From contig DRMA01000167.1 in assembly GCA_011375245.1 (NCBI GenBank), forward strand, positions 1 through 15,419: DNA of 15,419 nucleotides. Reading direction: 5' to 3'. Shown piece by piece: positions 1 through 6,103 of this stretch. This DNA comes from Thiothrix sp. GTDB taxonomy: Bacteria; Pseudomonadota; Gammaproteobacteria; Thiotrichales; Thiotrichaceae. Both the position numbers and the translations under genes were made by a program. Below the pieces are notes generated by a model. The model had not been told where the DNA came from. It saw only the letters and a program-made list of their open reading frames with translations, and made no database searches. The stretch's first letter is position 1, and every line of letters starts with the position of its first letter.

Positions 1-1
1 C

Positions 2-1318
2 ACACGCTTTTCTGTCGGTCAAGAAGCGGTTGTTTTACAAAATAAGCCACAAAAAGGTGGTGTAGAAGAGGGTGCTGATGGTATTAATGAAGTGATTGAA
101 AAATCCATTCAAGTGCCGACTTCTTGGTTGCGTGGTTTTTTACAAGTGCAATCAGCGGCACAAATCGCCACCGATTCATTTCAGATGCAGGCGATTGATT
201 TATACAATATTCTGCATCATCTGCGAATGAATGCGGATATCAAAGGTAAGCGGCGTGGCTTAGCGATTGAGTTAGTGCCGAATGAAGCGCCACGCATTGT
301 CTTAGAACCGTGGGGAACGGTGATTGAAACTACAGCGGGAGTTTATAAAGGCAAACAATCGAAAGTGGTGCGTTTATGGGGGCGACGACGTTTAGCATTA
401 TTAAAACGTTTTTTGCCTTATACCGATACCATTGAAGTCGCGTTGTTGGGTAACGGAATGCCCAGTTTTTGGACGCTAACAGGTGAGTCGGTGAGTTTAA
501 CCTTAGCAATGACAGGCTTTACCACCAGTAATTGGTCGCAAGCATTAAATTTCGATTTATTATTGCCCCGTTATGATGTGCCGTTAGCGGAACAAGAAGT
601 GGTGATTAACTATTTGCAACAGCATTATAGTGCGACGGTTGCCACGATTGCCAAGCAACTGGGATTAACTAAAAAAGCGGTACAAATGGCATTGCAACAA
701 GCCTGTCAGCAAGGTTTAGTGATGTTTGATAGCCAACAGCATAGTTATCGCTATCGTCCCTTGATTGATGAGCCGTTGGATTTAGCCTTATTTCAGTATC
801 GTCATCCTGCAGAAAAATTAGCCTATGATTTAGTTGAGCGACAACAAGCCGTCGGCAAATTAGCCATCCAAACGTTGCCACAGCAAGGGATTGAGGTGGC
901 AGCGACGATTATGGTTAAAGAAGATAAGCGCGAATATTTATCGGTATTACGTCTTAATGAAGAAGGACATGTTGCCAAGGCTGAATGCAGTTGTCACCAA
1001 ATCATGAAGCATGGTTTGCAACAGGGCGCTTGTAGTCACTTAATTGCCTTACGCATTGTCTATAGCTACCACCTTGCGCAACGCAATACCGCACAAATTA
1101 CCCATGAAACCCGTGCTTATACCCGACGCAAGAAGCAGGGCGAAGAGAACTATCAACTGACATTAAATAGCAAGCGTTTACTCATGAAATGGTCAGTTGC
1201 CAATCGACCCCGTCAACAGCAATTAGCGTTTAATTCGGCAAAAGAAGCACGTCATGCTTATTTTTCTAAGATTCAGCAGCTTGAAAAGAGTGGTTTCATT
1301 GATATGACTATAGGATAA
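2..1318 (+). CDS. Winged-helix/SWIM zinc-finger protein of a retron locus (5' end cut by window edge)
   Basis: The frame is open from base 2, so the gene starts outside the window; the GTG at 92 is an internal Val codon. The 30 residues before it (beginning TRFSVGQEAV) read like ordinary coding sequence. At 599-770 there is a winged-helix-like segment (VATIAKQLGLTKKAVQMAL, then a short wing). At 986-1039 there is a SWIM zinc motif CxC...CxH: CSC at 986-994 and CSH at 1031-1039, separated by 12 residues. SWIM modules bind zinc and usually mediate DNA or protein contacts. The reverse-transcriptase gene starts 8 bp after the stop, so the two are surely co-transcribed. WH-SWIM proteins are, as I recall, an accessory component of type XIII retrons, probably in the effector or regulatory part. 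No enzymatic motif is visible, and its role in defence is inferred from family context only. Confidence 0.82.
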   Translation, partial: TRFSVGQEAVVLQNKPQKGGVEEGADGINEVIEKSIQVPTSWLRGFLQVQSAAQIATDSFQMQAIDLYNILHHLRMNADIKGKRRGLAIELVPNEAPRIVLEPWGTVIETTAGVYKGKQSKVVRLWGRRRLALLKRFLPYTDTIEVALLGNGMPSFWTLTGESVSLTLAMTGFTTSNWSQALNFDLLLPRYDVPLAEQEVVINYLQQHYSATVATIAKQLGLTKKAVQMALQQACQQGLVMFDSQQHSYRYRPLIDEPLDLALFQYRHPAEKLAYDLVERQQAVGKLAIQTLPQQGIEVAATIMVKEDKREYLSVLRLNEEGHVAKAECSCHQIMKHGLQQGACSHLIALRIVYSYHLAQRNTAQITHETRAYTRRKKQGEENYQLTLNSKRLLMKWSVANRPRQQQLAFNSAKEARHAYFSKIQQLEKSGFIDMTIG

Positions 1319-1326
1319 GATTAAGA

Positions 1327-2604
1327 ATGTCATCTACGTTAGAAAGTTTATGGATTGTTATTGAACAGGCAGGTGGTATTGATCGTTATGTCGATAAAGA
1401 ATTAAAAGCAAAAGGCTACCTTGTTGAACGCAGTGATACGGCATCTATGTCGAAACGCGCCTTGGGCATTTATAAAAAAGCCTTAAAACAAGAGTCCGTA
1501 GAAAAACGCACACTAAAGAAACAGGCATGGGCAGCGTATAAACAAACCCATCTCGTGCATTTAGGCGAGGGTATTTTCTGGAGCGATGCCGAAGATGAAG
1601 ATAAATGGGATGTTGAGAATGCGCATAAGCGTTTACTCGAAAATCAACTACCTGCGATTACTAAATCTAAGCAATTAGCCGAAGCCTTAGACATTAGTAT
1701 TGCTGAATTACGTTGGTTATGTTACCACCGCGAAGCCAGTACCAGCAGTCATTATACCCGTTTTGAAATCCCCAAACGTGATGGCTCAAGCCGTGAAATA
1801 TGGGCACCCAGACCGTTATTAAAAAAAGTCCAAACATGGATATTGCGTGAAATACTGGAGCGTTTATTAGTGCATGGCGCAGCCCATGGGTTTTTAGCAG
1901 GACGTTCCATTGCCACCAATGCCAGCCAACATATTAACAGCAAAATATTGGTGAAAATGGATATTGAAGATTTCTTTCCCAGCATTAGCTGGAAACGAGT
2001 GCGTGGCGTATTTCGCAAGGCAGGCTATCAAGGGCATATTGCTACCTTATTGGCATTATTATGTACCGAAGCACCGCGTAAAATCGTCGAACATCGAGGA
2101 AAAACCACCTACGTTGCCTTAGGCGAACGCTGTTTACCCCAAGGCGCACCAACCAGTCCTGCGTTAAGTAATGCTTTATGTTTGAGTTTAGATCGACGCT
2201 TAACAGGCGTGGCAACTAAATTAGGCTGGCGCTATAGTCGCTATGCGGATGATTTGGCGTTTAGTCAAGTTGCGACTAAAAAACAAGCGCCTGAGCTAAC
2301 ACCTTTATTTGGCAGTATCAAACGTATTTTGGGAGAAGAAGGCTTTGTGGTGAATCAGAAGAAAACCCATGTGGTTCGTCAAGGTGCGAGGCAGGAAGTG
2401 ACGGGGTTGATTGTTAATGGTAAGGGGGAGCCGCGTGTACCGAGGAAACTGAAACGGCAATTGCGGGCGGCAGTGCATAATTTTAAGTGTGGTAAGCCGT
2501 TGAGGGACGGAGTGAGTTTGATGGAGTTAAAAGGTTATGCGGCTTATATTATGATGACGGATCGTAGGTTGGGAGAGGAGATGAAGAGCGTTTTGGTTGA
2601 GTGA
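1327..2604 (+). CDS. Retron-type reverse transcriptase
   Basis: A 425-residue RNA-directed DNA polymerase. After an N-terminal extension of about 110 residues the RT blocks follow in order: RT1 around IWAPRPLLKKVQTWI (158-172), RT2 AAHGFLAGRSIATNA (185-199), motif A VKMDIEDFFPSI (209-220, D212), LPQGAPTSPALSN (270-282) and motif C YADD (306-309, catalytic D308/D309). Two retron-specific signatures are present: NAxxH (NASQH, 198-202) just before motif A, and VTG (358-360) in the thumb-side region. Retron RTs copy a structured RNA into msDNA and act in anti-phage toxin-antitoxin-like systems. The start ATG lies 11 nt after AGGA (1312-1315), which overlaps the end of the WH-SWIM gene, suggesting translational coupling. 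No msr-msd RNA can fit in the 8-bp gap upstream. Group II intron, DGR and CRISPR-associated RTs fit less well because maturase, template-repeat and Cas features are absent. Confidence 0.93.
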   Translation: MSSTLESLWIVIEQAGGIDRYVDKELKAKGYLVERSDTASMSKRALGIYKKALKQESVEKRTLKKQAWAAYKQTHLVHLGEGIFWSDAEDEDKWDVENAHKRLLENQLPAITKSKQLAEALDISIAELRWLCYHREASTSSHYTRFEIPKRDGSSREIWAPRPLLKKVQTWILREILERLLVHGAAHGFLAGRSIATNASQHINSKILVKMDIEDFFPSISWKRVRGVFRKAGYQGHIATLLALLCTEAPRKIVEHRGKTTYVALGERCLPQGAPTSPALSNALCLSLDRRLTGVATKLGWRYSRYADDLAFSQVATKKQAPELTPLFGSIKRILGEEGFVVNQKKTHVVRQGARQEVTGLIVNGKGEPRVPRKLKRQLRAAVHNFKCGKPLRDGVSLMELKGYAAYIMMTDRRLGEEMKSVLVE

Positions 2605-2624
2605 TTGTTTGTTTTTTAGCAGGT

Positions 2625-2776
2625 TATAATTGATATTTAATATGGGTTAGATTATCAGTTTTTATCACTGAATCTTAGGCTGGATGCAGACAGTTGAAGA
2701 AATTAATCAACCGCCGTAAAATTGCGGTGGTTGATATTATTTTATTGTTATTATTCAAGTATTTATATTGATTATA
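2625..2776 (+). ncRNA. Candidate structured RNA downstream of the RT gene (possible retron ncRNA)
   Basis: The 323-bp gap after the RT contains nested complementarity. TATAATTGATAT (2625-2636) can pair with ATATTGATTATA (2765-2776) over 12 positions, two of them G-U. Inside are a bulged hairpin at 2649-2675 (agat/atct plus tcagt/actga) and a strong 11-bp hairpin at 2706-2735. An outer helix enclosing hairpins is the architecture of a retron msr-msd RNA. However, the outer helix is AT-only apart from the G-U pairs and could be chance in such AT-rich sequence. The inner strong hairpin could simply be a terminator, and retron RNAs usually lie upstream of the RT. Confidence 0.2.
2706..2735 (+). 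terminator. Strong stem-loop after the retron RT, likely terminator
   Basis: An 11-bp stem ATCAACCGCCG (2706-2716) pairs with CGGTGGTTGAT (2725-2735), with one G-U pair and an 8-nt loop. It is followed by a T-rich stretch (attattttattg). It lies about 100 bp after the RT stop. It is probably the rho-independent end of the retron operon, or alternatively a hairpin of a retron RNA. Confidence 0.55.
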
Positions 2777-2793
2777 CACAGTCTTTTATGAAG

Positions 2794-2912
2794 TTATATT
2801 TCTTGTTGTGAGAGACGTTTAGCAATCACATTTAATAAAAAATTTTTGCCATTTCTCCATCACTCAACCCATAATCTCGTTCCAAAACCACCAAATTTAT
2901 TGCCACTAACAG
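2794..2912 (-). pseudogene. Frameshifted 3' remnant of an unidentified gene
   Basis: Reading the minus strand from 2912, one frame gives LLVAINLVVLERDYGLSDGE and then MAK before a stop at 2832-2834. A shift of one frame inside the A5T6 run at 2837-2847 continues as NFLLNVIAKRLSQQEI and ends at 2794-2796. Together they give about 39 residues of protein-like sequence. The upstream side is cut by a stop and by an 8-bp tandem repeat next to the SGNH gene. I do not recognise the family. It could be chance open sequence, but the amphipathic, low-bias composition on both sides of the shift argues for a decayed gene end. Confidence 0.35.
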
Positions 2913-2915
2913 CTA

Positions 2916-2939
2916 TTTTCTAGTTTTCTAGTTTTCTAG
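2916..2939. repeat. Three tandem copies of the 8-bp unit TTTTCTAG
   Basis: Perfect copies lie at 2916-2923, 2924-2931 and 2932-2939. The array covers the last codons and the stop (2928-2930) of the minus-strand SGNH gene, and each copy carries a TAG on that strand. Unit number could change by slippage, altering only the extreme C terminus. Confidence 0.85.
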
Positions 2940-3839
2940 TGATGAGGCTTTCGCCTTGTCATGTTGAGAGGCTATTGTATTTTCTTCCAAGGCTAATTGT
3001 TTAAATAAAATTTTAGCAATATAACCTGCTCCAGCTTGAGTTAGATGTCTGCCGTCATAAGAAATTAATTGCAAATCATCAGTAAATAATGGGCAGGTTG
3101 TCGATTTTCCACATAGTAAATTATGTGGATTTACAAACGTTATACGTTTATCCAATTGTCTTTCAAAAACAGTATTAATTTCCATAGACGTTTTTCCAAC
3201 ATAATTTCTGAATGATTTTAGTTCTTTTTCAGACATTTTTAGGTAATCTTTAGGTGATATTTTGCCAAAGAATTTATTGCCAATCAGTACCATCTTTTGT
3301 TGCTTGTTCGTTTTTAAGTAATTGATGATGTCAGGAAATTTTTCCGCTACCTTAATTTTCCAAAGCGCAGCAAAAATAATTAAATCCGCTTCTTGTATTT
3401 GTTTCTTCGCTTTTTTTAGACTATCCGCACGTCCTGATTGCAAACAGAACTTCTGGTGTTTAGGAGCGATATAGTTGGCAATGTTTTTTTCAGGTATTGT
3501 TTGGCAAGCATAAGGAATGAAACGGAATTGAATTTGGTAGTTATTTAGATAGCTATTTTCCAATGCACCATTGAGAAAATCACAACCTTGGCTATCGCCA
3601 ACAATAATTGCTTTTTTTTTGGTACTGTTTTTGTCAAAAGGTTTTGCTTGTAGTGAACGACATTTCTTAAAAGCATAGGCATCACTGGATTGCTTATTGC
3701 TTGCTTTGATCATATTTTCGTACACTGATGAAAGAGGGGGAGCAGCATAGCTTGTTGAAAATGTTATTAATAAAAAGTAACCAAATAAAAAAATGATCCA
3801 AATAGGTAAATTGGTTGAAGAGTGAGTGCTTGTACTCAT
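2928..3839 (-). CDS. Exported SGNH-fold hydrolase/acyltransferase-like protein
   Basis: 303 residues. An uncleaved or cleavable signal helix (residues 12-32) directs it to the periplasm or outer face of the membrane. The SGNH catalytic pieces are visible: GDSQG at 81-85 with nucleophile S83, and YDGRHLTQAGA at 261-271 with D262/H265. Six cysteines, including C112/C132 and C243/C249, suggest disulfides. This arrangement is that of the SGNH domain usually fused behind the ten-helix acyltransferase-3 domain of OafA-type O-acetyltransferases, but here it stands alone. It probably removes or transfers an acyl group on an envelope or extracellular glycan; the substrate cannot be read. A possible Shine-Dalgarno AAGGA lies 12 nt before the ATG. 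A run of nine A on the coding strand (3612-3620) sits just upstream of the GDS codons. The gene is isolated, flanked by decayed sequence and more AT-rich than the retron genes. Confidence 0.75.
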   Translation of the reverse strand: MSTSTHSSTNLPIWIIFLFGYFLLITFSTSYAAPPLSSVYENMIKASNKQSSDAYAFKKCRSLQAKPFDKNSTKKKAIIVGDSQGCDFLNGALENSYLNNYQIQFRFIPYACQTIPEKNIANYIAPKHQKFCLQSGRADSLKKAKKQIQEADLIIFAALWKIKVAEKFPDIINYLKTNKQQKMVLIGNKFFGKISPKDYLKMSEKELKSFRNYVGKTSMEINTVFERQLDKRITFVNPHNLLCGKSTTCPLFTDDLQLISYDGRHLTQAGAGYIAKILFKQLALEENTIASQHDKAKASSLEN

Positions 3840-4101
3840 AACTATAATTAGTCCTTGTTATTGCCCTTATTGAGGTATAGGTATTACAGGTGTTGGTCTA
3901 GGTGAAGAAGGGGGTGGGGTAAAAAATATCATGTATCCGTTATTGACGGGGAAGTTCATCTGTTTAAATTACGTTATACAGGTATTATGGGACTAAAAGC
4001 AAATGGCAGCTAATAATGTTAGACTCCATTCTATGTGACTAGACATGTAACAACACCCTAACAATACACAACAAAAAATATTTCTCATTAATACGTTTAT
4101 T
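3840..4101. other. Gene-free region between the divergent SGNH and dsrN genes
   Basis: It holds the start regions of two divergent genes. No convincing sigma-70 promoter or terminator stands out. An open stretch on the + strand (3906-4013, ending TAA) reads VSVIDGEVHLFKLRYTGIMG and could be the tail of a lost gene, but it has no start codon and no recognisable family. No good Shine-Dalgarno sequence is visible before the dsrN ATG. Confidence 0.4.
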
Positions 4102-5544
4102 ATGCAAATCCCACGTCTCTATATCTCCGCTGCTCACAAATCATCGGGCAAAACAACCATCAGTATTGGGCTTTGTTCCTTGTTGACACAACAGGGTTAT
4201 ATTGTACAACCATACAAGAAAGGGCCTGACTATATTGACCCGCTATGGTTGTCATCAGCAACACAACGGGCGTGTTATAACCTTGACTATAATACAATGT
4301 CAAAAAATGAGATCTTGTCTTATGTTGCACGTTATAGTGCAACGGCTGATGTGAGTATTATTGAAGGTAATATGGGTTTGTATGATGGTGTTGCTATTGA
4401 TGGGAGTAATAGCAATGCTGCGGTGGCAAAACTAACTAAAACCCCCGTGATACTTGTTGTGGACGCTCAGGGGGTAACACGAGGGGTTGCACCTTTATTA
4501 CAAGGCTATCAAGGCTTTGATACAGAGTTGAATATTGCAGGGGTTCTTTTCAATAAAGTGGCAAACACTCGTCATGAAACAAAATTAAGACAAATGACAG
4601 AAACGTATACTGACCTACCTGTTGTTGGTGCAGTAAGACGTTCTGTTGACTTGGTATTAACCGAACGGCATCTTGGTTTGCAACCTTTTAATGAAAATGA
4701 ACAAGCACAACAACAAATTGAGACAATTGCACAGCAGCTTAGTGAGCAAATTAATATTAAACAAATAGTTGGTTATGCTAATAGCGTGGAGGCATTGCCA
4801 TGTTTAGGGAATAATAGGGAGGGTAACAAGACTAACAATAACAATAGCGATAATGATAATGATAATAAGATAAATAATACCAAACCTTTACGCATTGGTA
4901 TTTGTCAAGATGCTGCATTTAGCTTTTACTATCCTGATGATTTACTTGCACTTGAGCAAGCAGGGGCGCAATTAATTACCATTAATACATTGGTTGATAA
5001 AGACCTTCCTTATCTTGATGGTCTCTTTATTGGTGGTGGCTTTCCTGAAGCAAAAATGGAAGCACTTAGTGCGAATATAACGATGAGAAAGGCTATTGCC
5101 GCTGCCATCGAAAACGGCTTACCTTGTTATGCCGAATGTGGTGGTCTTATGTATCTTAGCCAATCTATTATTTGGCAAGGCAAACAACAGGCAATGGTTG
5201 GTGTTATTCCTGGTGATGCCGTCATGCATGAAAAACCGCAAGGACGAGGCTATGTTAAACTGCGTGAAACAGCAGCGATGCCGTGGCCGAAAGAGGGCGA
5301 TTATCTTGACGATAAAACAATTGCTGCGCATGAATTTCATTATTCTAAACTCCAAAATACACACGGGAAATTGACCAAGAAGGGTGCTTTTGTCTACAGT
5401 GTACAGCGCGGAACAGGAATTGATGGGCAGAATGATGGTTGGTTGTATAAAAATCTCTTAGCCTCTTATGCGCACATTCGAGATACTAGCAAATACCACT
5501 GGGCAAGCCGCTTTGTTGCTTTTATACGGCAACAGGTTCAGTGA
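4102..5544 (+). CDS. dsrN: DsrN-type siroheme amidase (CbiA/CobB family glutamine amidotransferase)
   Basis: 480 residues with the two-domain CbiA/CobB layout. The N-terminal synthetase domain starts YISAAHKSSGKTT (7-19), a P-loop-like ATP site, followed by KKGPDYIDP (39-47) and EGNMGLYDG (88-96). The C-terminal class I glutaminase domain has GLFIGGGFPEA (307-317), AECGGL with nucleophile C346 (344-349) and AHEFHYSKL (409-417). The family uses ATP and glutamine to amidate acetate side chains of cobyrinate or, in DsrN, of siroheme for sulfite reductase. I choose DsrN because the next gene is a cysteine-free DsrR; a true cobyrinate a,c-diamide synthase (CobB) is the alternative, and no other cobalamin gene is near. 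The domains are joined by an Asn/Asp-rich linker (residues 241-260). In Allochromatium dsrN follows dsrP, but here a retron and an SGNH gene lie upstream. The ATG start matches the family N terminus. Confidence 0.78.
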   Translation: MQIPRLYISAAHKSSGKTTISIGLCSLLTQQGYIVQPYKKGPDYIDPLWLSSATQRACYNLDYNTMSKNEILSYVARYSATADVSIIEGNMGLYDGVAIDGSNSNAAVAKLTKTPVILVVDAQGVTRGVAPLLQGYQGFDTELNIAGVLFNKVANTRHETKLRQMTETYTDLPVVGAVRRSVDLVLTERHLGLQPFNENEQAQQQIETIAQQLSEQINIKQIVGYANSVEALPCLGNNREGNKTNNNNSDNDNDNKINNTKPLRIGICQDAAFSFYYPDDLLALEQAGAQLITINTLVDKDLPYLDGLFIGGGFPEAKMEALSANITMRKAIAAAIENGLPCYAECGGLMYLSQSIIWQGKQQAMVGVIPGDAVMHEKPQGRGYVKLRETAAMPWPKEGDYLDDKTIAAHEFHYSKLQNTHGKLTKKGAFVYSVQRGTGIDGQNDGWLYKNLLASYAHIRDTSKYHWASRFVAFIRQQVQ

Positions 5545-5572
5545 TAAAGTCAGAATTACTGAGAATTAAGTC

Positions 5573-5741
5573 GGCATCTTTCATAAACGCTAAAAGTAGT
5601 TTACCGTTTGAAGCCTGCTAGGAATCGCACTGAAACCGAACGTTGTTTGAGCGTAGCGAGTTTAGCGAGTTTAGCGAGTTTAGTGAGATTGAAGGGCGAA
5701 TCCTAGCAGGCTGAATGGTTAACTGATGAATGAAGGATGCC
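5573..5741. repeat. Nested inverted-repeat, MITE-like element between dsrN and dsrR
   Basis: The outer arms are GGCATCTTTCAT (5573-5584) and ATGAAGGATGCC (5730-5741), 11 of 12 complementary. The inner arms are AGCCTGCTAGGAATCGC (5612-5628) and GCGAATCCTAGCAGGCT (5696-5712), 16 of 17 complementary. The centre has tandem 9-bp units GAGTTTAGC at 5658-5666 and 5667-5675 and GAGTTTAGT at 5676-5684, preceded by GAGCGTAGC (5649-5657). No protein is encoded. It may be a small non-autonomous mobile repeat that also forms an RNA hairpin separating dsrN and dsrR expression. Confidence 0.7.
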
Positions 5742-5788
5742 AATAAGTCATAAATTTAAAAAACTCATTAAAAAGGAAAAAAACACGA

Positions 5789-6100
5789 ATGATTACCATA
5801 AGCCCCGCAGCAGAAGCGCAAATTCAACAAGCTAGACAACAGTCAGATGCAGAAGGTCTCGCTTTAAGAGTTGCTGTTGAACTCAAACAAGATGGTTCAT
5901 TGCATTACATCATGGGTTTTGATGATAATAAAAAACAAGGTGATATGGTGATTGATGCAGAGAAAGCAAATGTTGTGATTAATGTTGCCTCAGAACCCTT
6001 GGCTAAAGGGATGAAAATAGATTTTGTTGAACTAGAAGGTCGTATGGAGTTTATTTTTATTAATCCTAATGATCCTAAACAAAAACCACCTACAGCCTAA
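5789..6100 (+). CDS. dsrR: DsrR, cysteine-free A-type (IscA-like) protein
   Basis: 103 residues with the HesB/IscA fold pattern: ITISPAAEAQIQQA at the N terminus, LALRVAVELKQDGSLHYIMGF in the middle and PLAKGMKIDFVELEGRMEFIFINP at the end. A-type carriers use three conserved cysteines to hold Fe-S clusters, yet this protein has no cysteine at all. That is the known hallmark of DsrR, which keeps the fold but does not bind a cluster and, in Allochromatium vinosum, is linked to post-transcriptional control of dsr expression. Placement after a dsrN-like gene supports the call. An AAAAGGAAAA Shine-Dalgarno region (5771-5780) precedes the ATG. The histidine-kinase gene begins 3 bp after the stop, so both are on one message. 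The alternative is a degenerate IscA/ErpA paralogue of other function. Confidence 0.82.
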   Translation: MITISPAAEAQIQQARQQSDAEGLALRVAVELKQDGSLHYIMGFDDNKKQGDMVIDAEKANVVINVASEPLAKGMKIDFVELEGRMEFIFINPNDPKQKPPTA

Positions 6101-6103
6101 GTT

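Noticed and set aside
1327..2604. RT as part of a group II intron, diversity-generating retroelement or CRISPR adaptation module
   Set aside because: No maturase or HNH region, no template/variable repeat pair and no Cas1 or CRISPR array are seen, while the NAxxH and VTG motifs are retron marks.
3906..4013. Open + strand stretch before dsrN ending in TAA
   Set aside because: It has no usable start codon or recognisable family and is only 36 codons long; kept only as a note in the intergenic entry.
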